Below, one piece after another: positions 1 through 7,449 of a stretch of 15,334 nucleotides of DNA (position 1 is its first letter; each line of letters starts with the position of its first letter). The position numbers and the translations under genes are program-made. This DNA comes from Allobrachymonas sp. (GTDB lineage Bacteria; Pseudomonadota; Gammaproteobacteria; Burkholderiales; Burkholderiaceae_C): NCBI GenBank assembly GCA_012036375.1, contig JAAUOI010000033.1:1-15334 (forward strand). Reading direction: 5' to 3'. Under the pieces are notes generated by a model. That model was not told where the DNA came from and searched no databases. It saw only the letters and a program-made list of their open reading frames with translations.

Positions 1-1
1 T

Positions 2-91
2 CGTGTGGCAGGGAATTTAGAAGACTTGGATCCTGGCGAAGCGGCGGATCTTGCGCAAACAAGCCAGTCATCGAGCAAAACTCTGCACTAA
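2..91 (+). CDS. Possible 3' end of an unidentified gene (partial)
   Basis: Reading from base 2, an open frame runs in from the left edge and ends at TAA 89-91, giving 29 residues with an acidic, helix-like composition (contains NLEDLDPGEAADLAQ) and a Ser/Lys-rich tail. The stop lies 3 bp before the stop codon of the convergent EamA gene, which is typical spacing for two genes meeting tail to tail. I do not recognise the family. It could be a chance open frame, because only 30 codons are visible; the evidence is composition and position only. Confidence 0.35.
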   Translation, partial: RVAGNLEDLDPGEAADLAQTSQSSSKTLH

Positions 92-94
92 AGC

Positions 95-1047
95 TCAAGC
101 CTTGCGCTGCGGCAGCGTCGCCAGCACCACGCCAATCAGCGCAACACCAAACGCAACAATTTGCAAGCCGCTCATGCTCTCTGCGAGCAGTAACACACCC
201 ACCGCAGCCGCAGAAATCGGCAGCATCACGGTGAACACCCCCGCCTGCGCCGCTGGCACAGTTTTGAGCCCTGTCATCCACAGCCACACGGTCCAAATGC
301 TCGCGGCCAGTGCGTAAAACAACAGCAGCAGCCAAGTACTTGAGGCCACTGAAGAAAAATCAAACCGCGATGCTTGCCACAGCCCCAGCGGCGTGACCAA
401 GGCAAAGCCCCACAGGTTGATCAGCGAAGTAATCCGCTTTGGGCTCATCACGCCCGTGAGCTTTTTGCCAATGACTGCATAGGCCGCCTCGCAGAGCACA
501 GCTGCGAACACGAGCAGATTGCCTACAACCGCATTTTTTTGAGCCAAATTGGCATCTAACCGGTATAAATCCTGCGTAGAGTGCTCACTTTTTGAGAGCG
601 ACACCAAGGCAATCCCGAGCACGGCACACACCACCGCCGCCCACACCCGCATGCTCACACGCTCACGCAAGAACAGCCAGCTCATCACCGCCACGCAAGC
701 TGGAATGCTGGCCATGATCACGCCAGCAGACACCGCCGTCGTCATGCTCACACCATAGAGCATGCAAATCGAAAACAGAAAATTACCAAGGAAGGATTCC
801 AAAACAGCAAGCGCTTGGTTTGCGCAGACATCGCCGCTTCATCAACAGGTTTGCGCAGCCAATGCGCCATCGCCAAGCCGCCGATCCCAAAGCGCAGCCA
901 AGCCAATAGAAAAACAGGAAACACCAAGACCAATTGCTTAGACAAACCCACATAGCTGCCCACCAGCGCCATCGACAAAGCCAAGCACGCAAACGCAGCA
1001 TAGCGATGGGTCATGCCAACGGCCGCAACTTCAGAGTTTTGATTCAC
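95..1047 (-). CDS. EamA/DMT-family membrane permease (one frameshift)
   Basis: Drug/metabolite-transporter family protein of about 306-317 residues and about ten membrane helices in two EamA halves; such proteins export or import small metabolites across the inner membrane, and the substrate cannot be told from sequence. The reading frame is broken once. The N-terminal part (1047 to about 800) ends in frame with KRLLFW, and the rest (802 to 95) resumes with ESFLGNFLFS. One extra C on the plus strand at about 799-800 joins them perfectly and gives a normal family length. The longest start is GTG at 1047; ATG at 1014 (protein starting MTHRYAAF) is equally plausible. The loop between the two halves (KSEHSTQDLYRLDANLAQK) is encoded by repeat copy A. 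The gene diverges from the cyclotransferase gene with only about 36-70 bp between starts. Confidence 0.85.
534..597 (-). repeat. Dispersed intragenic repeat, copy A (in EamA permease)
   Basis: Read on the minus strand it runs GTGAGCACT, ACGCAGGATTTATACCGGTT, GATGCCAATTTGGCTC, then an A run. It matches the other copies across the conserved core and the AATTTGGCT-A-run end. It sits in the permease loop between membrane helices 5 and 6 and is translated in a different sense frame from copies C, D, F and G. Confidence 0.75.
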
Positions 1048-1083
1048 AATGAATGGTTTCTATTTCTACGATTGCACAGCATC

Positions 1084-1467
1084 ATGCCAGAAGAGCACCT
1101 CTATTTCGTCTACGGCACGCTGCGCCAAGGCGATGACAACGACATCACCCGCTTGCAACCCGCACCGCGCTTTATTGCGCATGCAACGATTCAAGGCACG
1201 ATGTATCACCTCGGCGGCTATCCGGGCGTCACCCTCAACGGCAATGACACCATCGTGGGGGAAGTCTATGCTGTCAGCGCGGCGCTTGAAATGAAATTGG
1301 ATGCGATTGAATCGGAGTATCCGGCGCAAAGCGATGAGTATGTCAAACGCGAGATTCAAATCAGCATCGACGACCAGCCATGCACCTGCTTTGTCTATGA
1401 GATCAACGCGGCATATATCCTGGGCAAACCACGTATCGCAAGCGGCGACTGGGTCAAAGACCGTTGA
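1084..1467 (+). CDS. Gamma-glutamylcyclotransferase-like (AIG2/GGCT fold) protein
   Basis: A 127-residue protein beginning MPEEHLYFVYGTLRQG. The FVYGTLRQG segment (residues 8-16) is the hallmark substrate loop of the gamma-glutamylcyclotransferase/AIG2-like fold, and the LDAIESEYP segment (residues 72-80) holds the expected acidic residue, probably E76. Members convert gamma-glutamyl amino compounds to 5-oxoproline or release gamma-glutamyl amines; the exact substrate here is unknown. The frame stays open upstream to 934, but that part overlaps the divergent permease gene and has no family similarity, so ATG 1084 is the chosen start. No clear Shine-Dalgarno is visible. The 87-bp gap to the convergent hydrolase stop contains repeat copy H. 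Confidence 0.85.
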   Translation: MPEEHLYFVYGTLRQGDDNDITRLQPAPRFIAHATIQGTMYHLGGYPGVTLNGNDTIVGEVYAVSAALEMKLDAIESEYPAQSDEYVKREIQISIDDQPCTCFVYEINAAYILGKPRIASGDWVKDR

Positions 1468-1496
1468 TCTGTCATCATCTTCAACGAACAACGATT

Positions 1497-1562
1497 GCTA
1501 TGAAATAGATAGCACTTAGCGCACATTTCACGACGGCTAGAGGCCAATTTGGCTTATAAAAA
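1497..1562 (+). repeat. Dispersed repeat, copy H (between convergent genes, over a stop codon)
   Basis: The sequence begins with a perfect hairpin, GCTAT (1497-1501) and ATAGC (1509-1513), then GCGCACATTTCACGACGGCT, then the near-palindrome GCCAATTTGGC and TTATAAAAA. It is the most diverged core of the family, but both ends match copies A and B. Its 3' end contains the TAA stop (1556-1554 on the minus strand) and the last residues of the alpha/beta hydrolase. Confidence 0.7.
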
Positions 1563-2505
1563 TGCTGCAATCAGGCTAGCCAGCTTCTGCGGCTGATCAT
1601 GGTGCAGCATATGCCCTGCGTCCTCAATCACTTCGATGCGAACATCCGGCACGGATTTCAAGCGCGCATGGTATTGCTCTAGCGTGTAGCGGCCTTTGTA
1701 CCAGCCGTGCATTGAATCGTCGCTAGCTTCTACAGCGAGCAAAGGCATGTTGATGCGTTCGTACAAGGCCTGCTGCTCCTCCAAGCGAAACAATTGGGCA
1801 TTGACGATTTTGTGCGCTGGGTCACCCAAAATTTCATACTGCCCTTGCGCATTCGGCGCACTCCAGTGCTGCGCGAGCCATTGCGCTTTATCGGCAGACA
1901 AGCGCGGATTGGTTTTGCGCAGACGATCCGCTACGCCTTGCAGGTCAGCATACGGCCGCATCGCCAGTTCACCCCGATGATGGCTCTTGAGCTGATCCAT
2001 CCATTGCGCATAGCGGCTGGGCGCTTGCGAAGGGCGCGTCTCGGGCATACCAAAGCCTTCTAAATTAATCAGTTTGCGAATGCGCTCAGGCCGCACACCC
2101 GCATAGCCCATCACCACATTGCCGCCTAAGCTGTGGCCGAGTAAATCAATCGGTGCAGTGGGTGAAACAGCGTCGATCAAGAAATCCAGATCGGCCATGT
2201 AATCAGGAATCCAATAATTGTCGGTGTCTGCACCTTGGCAAGCGCCGCTGGTTTGGCTCACATGATGCGTGCGCCCATAGCCGCGCCAATCGGGCGCGAT
2301 GATGTGGCGGCCTGCCAAATGAGTACTTTCTAATGCATCTACGACAAATTGAAACGATGCGCCCACATCCATCCAGCCATGCACCATCACGATGCTGGCT
2401 TTGGCCCCGGCATCGGTTGCCCCCCACTCAAGGAGGTGATAGCGATGCGTGCGGATGTGTTGAATCGAGAAGAACTGGTGCGAAGAGGCTGGTACATCGG
2501 CTCAT
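1554..2505 (-). CDS. Alpha/beta hydrolase (frameshift near the start)
   Basis: Alpha/beta-hydrolase-fold enzyme of about 316 residues if intact. Visible elements are the oxyanion strand MVHGWMDVGASF, the nucleophile elbow LLGHSLGGNV (catalytic Ser), a late acidic site in LLAVEASDDS and the catalytic His in EDAGHMLHHDQPQ. The substrate (ester, epoxide, haloalkane or other) is not determinable. From GTG/ATG at 2390 the frame is clean, but the real N-terminus extends upstream: the same frame encodes HQFFSIQHIRTHRYHLLEWG, typical first-strand sequence, up to a TGA at 2504-2502. No canonical start lies in between. ATG 2505 is one base out of frame, and removing one base of the GG at 2499-2500 (plus strand) would give a protein starting MSDVPASS. 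An indel near the start, real or artefactual, is the best explanation. The TAA lies inside repeat copy H. Confidence 0.85.
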
Positions 2506-2554
2506 CTTAGTGGAATAATAAGCCTCGATACGCTGAACCCTTGAGTTCCACGTC

Positions 2555-4348
2555 ATGCCCGCGACAAAGCAACTGCCAACCTCAGATCACTACGCTGCCA
2601 TTGCCCGACAGTTCCGCTGGCGAGTGCCGAAGTATTTCAACATTGCACAAGAGTGTTCGAGGCGCTGGGCAGATAACCCCGACACCTCCAACAGCATTGC
2701 CGTGCGTGCGCATTTGATGGCCAGTGCGGGCCACAAAAGCATGTCGCGCTCTCACACACTGAGTTATGCGCAGCTGTCTGAACAAGCCTGCCAGCTCAGT
2801 CATGTTTTGGTGCGCCTTGGCATCAAGCGCGGGGATCGCGTGGCGATTGTATTGCCGCAGCGCTTTGAAACCGCAGTGGCTTACATGGCGGTGCTACAAA
2901 TGGGAGCAGTGGCAGTGCCTTTGTCGCAACTGTTTGGCCCTGAAGCTTTGCAGTTTCGTTTTCAAGATTCTGGTGCTGTCGCGGCTGTGGTGGATGAATC
3001 CACCGCCAGCGCTGTGCTCGCGGTGCGCGGCGCATGCCCCGAGCTTCGCAAGTTGATTGGAATTGGTGATGCCGCTGCGCATTGCGATGTTGACTACGCG
3101 CTGCAAACGCTGATGATGCCCGGCCGCTTTGCATGCACTAAAACTTTGGCCAACGATCCTGCGGTACTGATCTACACCAGCGGCACCACCGGCCCACCCA
3201 AAGGTGCCCTCATCCCCCATCGCGCCTTGATCGGCAATCTCACCGGTTTCGTGGCCAGCCAAAATTGGTTTGGCTTTGACGCGCTGCGCAATGAATCATC
3301 CGAGGCAGTGTTTTGGAGTCCTGCGGACTGGGCTTGGACGGGCGGCTTGATGGATGCGCTCTTGCCCACGCTCTACTTTGGCCGCGAGATCATTGCGTTC
3401 AATGGCCGCTTTTCGCCAGAGACGGCTTTTGATATTTTGCAATCGCATCGGGTGAGCCACACCTTCTTATTTCCTACCGCGCTCAAAGCCATGATGAAGG
3501 CGTTTCCAACGCCGAAAAAGCATTTCAAATTCAAACTGCAAGGTCTCATGAGCGCTGGCGAGGCGGTAGGCGATACCGTTTATGGCTGGTGCCAAGAGCA
3601 ACTCGGGATTGCGCCCAATGAAATGTTTGGGCAAACCGAAATCAACTACATCGTGGGCAACTGCCAGCGATTTTGGCCAGCCAAGCCTGGCAGCATGGGC
3701 AAGGGCTATCCGGGGCATCAGGTGGCGGTGATTGATGAGGCTTCGCGCGTGTGCAAAGCGGGCGAGTTGGGGGAAGTGGCGGTCAACCATTTGGATCGAC
3801 ATGGTCACCCCGATCCCGTGTTTTTCTTAGGCTACTGGAATAAGCCCGAGGCTACGGAGAAAAAAACCACAGTGGCTGCCGATGGCCAGCGCTGGTGCAG
3901 AACCGGGGATTTGGCTTTTGCCGACGAAGAGGGCTACCTGTGGTACCAAGGCCGTGCAGACGATATGTTCAAAGCGGCGGGCTATCGCATCGGCCCCGGT
4001 GAAGTGGAAAACTGTTTGCTCAAGCATCCCGCCGTGCTCAATGCCGCCGTCGTGCCCAAGCCCGATCTTGAGCGCGGTGCGGTGGTCAAAGCCTATGTTG
4101 TACTCACTCCTGATTTCATAGCACTCCGCGCAGATTCTATGCCGAGCGATGGCATAAAAGACCTTAAAAACTGGGATGCAGAGTTAGTTCAGAGCATTCA
4201 GCAGCATGTGCGCGGCCAGCTTGCGCCCTATGAATACCCCAAAGAGATTGAGTTCATCGATCAACTGCCGATGACCACCACCGGCAAGGTGCAGCGGCGT
4301 GTGTTGCGCTTGCAAGAAGAAGAGCGTTTTAAAAATCAATCGGCATAA
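2555..4348 (+). CDS. AMP-binding acyl-CoA synthetase (acetyl/medium-chain type)
   Basis: A 597-residue member of the adenylate-forming (ANL) superfamily, which activates a carboxylic acid with ATP to an acyl-AMP and then an acyl-CoA. Motifs in order: the phosphate loop IYTSGTTGPPKG (206-217), WSPADWAWTGGLMD (about 254-267), FGQTEINYIVGNC (358-370), RTGDLAFADEEGYLWYQGR (449-467), the hinge DDMFKAAGYRIGPGEVE (469-485) and the C-terminal catalytic lysine in TTTGKVQRR (K578). The overall pattern resembles the acetyl-CoA synthetase-like or medium-chain acyl-CoA ligase group; chain length is not predictable here. Residues about 520-540 are encoded by repeat copy F and lengthen a C-terminal-domain loop without disrupting motifs. 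ATG 2555 lacks a strong ribosome-binding site. It is divergent from the hydrolase, with about 49 bp between starts. Confidence 0.92.
   Translation: MPATKQLPTSDHYAAIARQFRWRVPKYFNIAQECSRRWADNPDTSNSIAVRAHLMASAGHKSMSRSHTLSYAQLSEQACQLSHVLVRLGIKRGDRVAIVLPQRFETAVAYMAVLQMGAVAVPLSQLFGPEALQFRFQDSGAVAAVVDESTASAVLAVRGACPELRKLIGIGDAAAHCDVDYALQTLMMPGRFACTKTLANDPAVLIYTSGTTGPPKGALIPHRALIGNLTGFVASQNWFGFDALRNESSEAVFWSPADWAWTGGLMDALLPTLYFGREIIAFNGRFSPETAFDILQSHRVSHTFLFPTALKAMMKAFPTPKKHFKFKLQGLMSAGEAVGDTVYGWCQEQLGIAPNEMFGQTEINYIVGNCQRFWPAKPGSMGKGYPGHQVAVIDEASRVCKAGELGEVAVNHLDRHGHPDPVFFLGYWNKPEATEKKTTVAADGQRWCRTGDLAFADEEGYLWYQGRADDMFKAAGYRIGPGEVENCLLKHPAVLNAAVVPKPDLERGAVVKAYVVLTPDFIALRADSMPSDGIKDLKNWDAELVQSIQQHVRGQLAPYEYPKEIEFIDQLPMTTTGKVQRRVLRLQEEERFKNQSA
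4112..4171 (+). repeat. Dispersed intragenic repeat, copy F (in acyl-CoA synthetase)
   Basis: The copy contains GATTTCATAGCACTCC, then the core GCGCAGATTCTATGCCGAGC, then GATGGCATAAAAGACCTTAA and an A run. It encodes DFIALRADSMPSDGIKDLKN in the same frame as copies C, D and G; the central peptide IA-x-RADSMP is shared with copy G. The encoded segment is additional to the usual loop of this enzyme family. Confidence 0.8.
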
Positions 4349-4372
4349 AGCAACTCATACGCCAATTCACGC

Positions 4373-4595
4373 ATGACGACCCGTAATTTCCATTCAAACG
4401 ACATCACCCTCCGATCCGCAGAGCCCGAAGATGCCACCGGCTTGCTGCTCGTGGCGTGCCATTCGTTTGTATGAACGCCATGGCTTCATCACAGAAGGCA
4501 TCATGCGTGGCCACATCCTGCGCGATGGCATCTACGCCAACACGCAAATGATGGCAAGATTGCATCCTCGCCCTCCCCAATTGCCAGCCTCCTAA
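4373..4595 (+). pseudogene. GNAT acetyltransferase remnant with internal deletion
   Basis: ATG 4373 opens a frame encoding MTTRNFHSNDITLRSAEPED, the usual first strand of a GNAT N-acetyltransferase, but it stops at TGA 4472-4474. In another frame from about 4452 the sequence encodes WRAIRLYERHGFITEG followed by about 30 residues, ending at TAA 4593-4595; this is the characteristic C-terminal LYE-x-x-GF segment of the same family. Roughly 90 residues that normally lie between, including the acetyl-CoA-binding Q/R-x-x-G-x-G/A loop, are absent. Unlike the single-base indels elsewhere, this is a substantial deletion with a frame change, so the gene is dead, or the assembly has collapsed here. It fills the gap between the synthetase and the rhodanese gene. 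Confidence 0.75.
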
Positions 4596-4605
4596 AAATA
4601 GCAGC

Positions 4606-5028
4606 ATGCCTTTAAAAATCTCTTCCCAACAACTCGTCGATCAAGCCATGCGCGAGGTCAAGACCTACAGCGCACAAGAAGCCAAAGCGCAGTTGGCCAG
4701 CAACCCGAATGTTCAGTTGGTGGACATTCGGGACATTCGAGAACTGCAAACCCCCGAGGGTACAGCCGTGGGCAGCCTTCATGCGCCGCGCGGCATGCTG
4801 GAATTTTGGATTGATCCTGCTTCGCCCTACCACAAGCCGATATGGGCCGATGAGTCCAAAGAGTTCGTGCTGTTTTGCGGCCTCGGCTGGCGCAGTGCGC
4901 TCACCGCCAAGACTCTGCAAGACATGGGTTTGACGAATATTGCCCACATCGACGGCGGCTTCCAAGCCATGCAAGAAGCGGGTTTTGAGGTGGAAACTTT
5001 GGAGCAGCGCAAAGCGAAGAAGACCTGA
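4606..5028 (+). CDS. Rhodanese-domain protein (single domain)
   Basis: A 140-residue single rhodanese domain that carries sulfane sulfur on a catalytic cysteine. QLVDIRDIREL (37-47) matches the conserved V-D-x-R-x-x-x-E segment. The active-site loop starts at C91 in LFCGLGWRSALTA, and HIDGGFQAMQEAGFEVE is the usual closing helix. No signal peptide is seen, so it should be cytoplasmic. Its sulfur acceptor is unknown. It lies 10 bp downstream of the GNAT remnant and no clear ribosome-binding site precedes ATG 4606. A 9-bp tandem repetition (ACATTCGGG followed by ACATTCGAG) creates the DIRDIRE stretch. Confidence 0.88.
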   Translation: MPLKISSQQLVDQAMREVKTYSAQEAKAQLASNPNVQLVDIRDIRELQTPEGTAVGSLHAPRGMLEFWIDPASPYHKPIWADESKEFVLFCGLGWRSALTAKTLQDMGLTNIAHIDGGFQAMQEAGFEVETLEQRKAKKT

Positions 5029-5060
5029 GCTTCGGCCTTACCACCAGCTGTTTTTGCCAG

Positions 5061-5124
5061 TTTTTAAGCCAAATCAGCCATTCGCCGGCATAAAATATGC
5101 GCAGAGTGCTCACTTATTCATAGC
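5061..5124 (-). repeat. Dispersed repeat, copy B (intergenic, before HAD gene)
   Basis: Read on the minus strand it contains GCTATGAATAAGTGAGCACT, the core GCGCATATTTTATGCCGGC, then GGCTGATTTGGCTTAAAAA. It ends 7 bp before the strong AGGAGG of the HAD gene, so it makes up most of that gene's upstream region. Any promoter or 5' leader of the HAD gene must lie in or next to this repeat. Confidence 0.8.
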
Positions 5125-5131
5125 AGATACC

Positions 5132-5137
5132 AGGAGG
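5132..5137 (+). promoter_or_regulatory. Strong Shine-Dalgarno of the HAD phosphatase
   Basis: AGGAGG lies 9 nt before ATG 5147. This decides the start: the reading frame is open upstream to 4940, but that part overlaps the rhodanese gene and looks non-coding. Confidence 0.8.
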
Positions 5138-5146
5138 AAAATACCC

Positions 5147-5812
5147 ATGAAATACCAAGCCATCTTGTTTGACTGCGACGGTGTGTTGGTTGACAGCGAA
5201 CGCATCACCAATGGCGTGTTGCGCGAAATGCTCACCGACATGGGATGGAAGCTGAGCGAAGCCGAATGCATGAAACACTTCATTGGTCATCTCGTCCAAG
5301 ATCAAGGCGAATTGATCAAGAAACACACCGGCCAGCAAATTGACGATGCCTGGATTGAAGCTTTTCGTATTCGGCGCAACCAAGCACTGCATGCATCGCT
5401 CACCGCCATAGAGCATATTCATGAAGCGCTCAAAGCCATCACCGATGTTTACGGCACAAAAATCGCCTGCGCCAGCGGCGCAGACCGCGAAAAAGTCGTT
5501 TTGCAGCTCACCAAAACCGGCCTGCTGCATTTCTTTGAAGGCCGCATTTTCAGCGGTGTGGAAATGCCCAAAAGCAAACCCGCACCCGATGTGTATTTGG
5601 CCGCTGCCGCCGCCCTGAAAGTTGACCCGAAACTTTGCGCCGTGATTGAAGACAGCACCACAGGCGCGAGAGCCGGCGTGGCCGCCGGCTGCACCGTGTT
5701 GGCTTACTGTCCGGATGAAATCGGCCACTCCAGCGCGCAAGCTATGCGCGAGGTGGGTGCAAGTGCGGTATTTGGCAGCATGCTGGATTTGCCTGGGCTG
5801 CTGGTGAAATAG
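5147..5812 (+). CDS. HAD-superfamily hydrolase (phosphoglycolate phosphatase/beta-phosphoglucomutase-like)
   Basis: A 221-residue subfamily-I HAD phosphatase. Motif I is LFDCDGVLVDSE with the nucleophile D9 and acid/base D11; motif II is ACASGADREK with S110; motif III is K144 in MPKSKPAPDVYLAAA; motif IV is VIEDSTTGARAGVAAG with E168 and D169. The helical cap lies between motifs I and II (about residues 17-100). These motifs match the variant-3 group containing phosphoglycolate phosphatases and beta-phosphoglucomutases; the exact phosphoester is not determinable. The protein is cytoplasmic with no signal peptide. The start is fixed by AGGAGG 9 nt upstream. The gene stands alone, with 118 bp before it (largely repeat copy B) and 144 bp after it, in which no gene is seen. 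Confidence 0.92.
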   Translation: MKYQAILFDCDGVLVDSERITNGVLREMLTDMGWKLSEAECMKHFIGHLVQDQGELIKKHTGQQIDDAWIEAFRIRRNQALHASLTAIEHIHEALKAITDVYGTKIACASGADREKVVLQLTKTGLLHFFEGRIFSGVEMPKSKPAPDVYLAAAAALKVDPKLCAVIEDSTTGARAGVAAGCTVLAYCPDEIGHSSAQAMREVGASAVFGSMLDLPGLLVK

Positions 5813-5956
5813 CGGGGGTTTCGCTGCTGACTGCGCAGTACAAATACCTTGGTTTCACACGAAGTCACATTCACCGCGTAATTTTTACTTCACAACACAA
5901 GCTTGCAGCAACATAATGGGATTTCATACATCCTGACATCTATTGCAAAGCTTGAT

Positions 5957-6768
5957 ATGCCTGCCCTACCCTACTCGCCTTGGCTGCTGGCCGCCCTTGT
6001 GATCGCTGCATTAGCGATTGCTGTTGTGTTGCTGTGGAAACGCTCTGCGCCTGCCGCGAGCAACAGCAAGCCCCGCAATTACCGCCTCGAAGACTGGAAT
6101 CCACGCACCATGCGCCCGCTCACGCATGCCGAGCTGCGCATGATGCTGCATTTGCGCAAAGCATTGCCTGAATGTCTGCTGCTACCGCAAATCGCCCTGG
6201 CTCGCTTCATGAATGTGAACCAAAACAAGTCATACAACCAATGGTTTGGCAGCGTGGGCAGGCGGTGCGTGGACTTTTTGGTGTGCTCGGAGCAAGGCGA
6301 TGTGTTGGGTGTGATTCAGTTGAACAACCCCAAATCCAAAAATCATCGGCCACTTCAGAGGGCACGCAACGCAAGCTTCATACGCTGGAAGCGGCGCAAA
6401 TTCCCGTTTGGCAAATTGCCTATGACCCACTGCCAGATGCTGCCAATTTGCGCGAAATGGTGTTGCCTGAATTGGAAGCCGCGCATGAGCATTCCGTTCA
6501 GCATGCAGCATCACCAGAATCAGTGTGGCAGGCTACGCAGTTTGAGCCTCGCCGCCCCGCATCAGCATTTGAGCCTTCGCCAGCCACAGCCGCTAAAACA
6601 GCGCCCGTTCGCGAAGCCGAGCCAGCCAAGGCAGACCGCTGGGATCAAGCTTGGCCGAGCGAGGAGGCTCGCTCAAGCGAATTTCTCGATGAGTTTGGCA
6701 TGATTGAATTACCGCCTTTGGTAGTGAAAGGCTCAGGCCGATCAGCGACGGGATTCACTCGCGGTTAA
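5957..6768 (+). CDS. DUF2726-like membrane-anchored protein (one frameshift)
   Basis: A protein of about 270 residues once one frameshift is corrected. It starts MPALPYSPWLLAALVIAALA, a single N-terminal membrane anchor, followed by a domain that looks like DUF2726 (restriction-endonuclease-like fold, function not established): AELRMMLHLRKALPE, LLPQIALARFM, then VDFLVCSEQGDVLGVIQLN. The frame breaks at the A5 run 6338-6342. One more A would continue as KSKKSSATSEGTQRKLHTLE, and then AQIPVWQIAYDPLPD, the typical end of the domain. The C-terminal 80 residues are Pro/Ala/Glu-rich and look disordered. ATG 5957 is preferred over TTG 5903 because it begins directly before the anchor. The usual acidic pair after VI (often ELD or similar) is QLN here, which would matter if the fold were catalytic. 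Confidence 0.72.
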
Positions 6769-6794
6769 CCCGCGCGGCTGCATCAGTATCGCTT

Positions 6795-7415
6795 TCAAGA
6801 CCTGTACTTCACTGAGCAACCATATGCCCGCGTGACTTCATTGCTCAACTTCTTGCCACTGGCCATTTCAGTGAGCGAGACTTTGACGTAATTCGTGGCT
6901 TTTGGAATATCTGAGGCGCTGGCACTCGGAATACTGTCGATGCCGCCTGCATAAACCAATGTGCCTTTGCCGTCGATGATGTACATGTGCGGCGTCGTGC
7001 GTGCGCCATAAGCTTTGCCAATCTTGCCGTCTTCATCCATCAGCGTGTGTGTGGCGGGCGCTTTTTTGTCTTTCATCCACTTGGCCAAGTCTGCTGGCTT
7101 CAAATAATCGGGATGATCGGTGGCGGTGGAGTTCACGGCAAGCCAGACCACGTTTTTAGCCGCCGCCTCTTGCTGCGAGCCTTGCATGTTTCCGCCGTCG
7201 TAATGCTTGCGCACATAGGGGCAGCCGGGGTTGACCCATTCGAGCACCACAGTTTTACCTTTGAAATCGGAAAGTTGCACGGTTTTGCCGCTCGTGTCTT
7301 TCGCGCTGAAATTGGGGGCGGTTTGACCAACGGTAGCTTGCGCCCAAGCGGCTGACGTAGTGGCCAGCAGGGCAGCGGCGGCGAGCGTGGTGGTGGCGAA
7401 TTGACGACGTAGCAT
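6795..7415 (-). CDS. Periplasmic redoxin (thioredoxin-fold AhpC/TSA-type)
   Basis: A 206-residue exported thioredoxin-fold protein. It begins MLRRQFATTTLAAAALLATT and has a signal peptide ending SAAWA before QATVGQTAPNFSAKDTSG, the classic redoxin opening. The active site is WVNPGCPYVRKHYDGGNM with only one cysteine; the usual second cysteine of a C-x-x-C is valine. A second cysteine lies near the C-terminus in TRAYGCSVKYRS and could be a resolving or partner cysteine. The conserved cis-Pro is in GARTTPHMYIID. The start at 7415 is chosen over the longer frame (7463) because AGGAG (7426-7422) sits 6 nt before it and the signal peptide starts there. It lies 34 bp downstream of dsbD on the same strand, so it probably shares its transcript and receives electrons from DsbD. 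Confidence 0.88.
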   Translation of the reverse strand: MLRRQFATTTLAAAALLATTSAAWAQATVGQTAPNFSAKDTSGKTVQLSDFKGKTVVLEWVNPGCPYVRKHYDGGNMQGSQQEAAAKNVVWLAVNSTATDHPDYLKPADLAKWMKDKKAPATHTLMDEDGKIGKAYGARTTPHMYIIDGKGTLVYAGGIDSIPSASASDIPKATNYVKVSLTEMASGKKLSNEVTRAYGCSVKYRS

Positions 7416-7449
7416 GGGTAACTCCTCAAACAACACAGGTTGTGACCAA

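Noticed and set aside
1066..1491. Minus-strand open frame (141 codons) opposite the cyclotransferase
   Set aside because: The plus strand encodes the FVYGTLRQG hallmark; the antisense protein is unlike any family I recognise.
4940..5146. N-terminal extension of the HAD protein in the same frame
   Set aside because: It overlaps the rhodanese end and repeat copy B, has no family match, and AGGAGG fixes the start at 5147.
5114..5740. Minus-strand open frame (208 codons) opposite the HAD gene
   Set aside because: All four HAD motifs lie on the plus strand with a strong Shine-Dalgarno; the antisense frame shows no family features.
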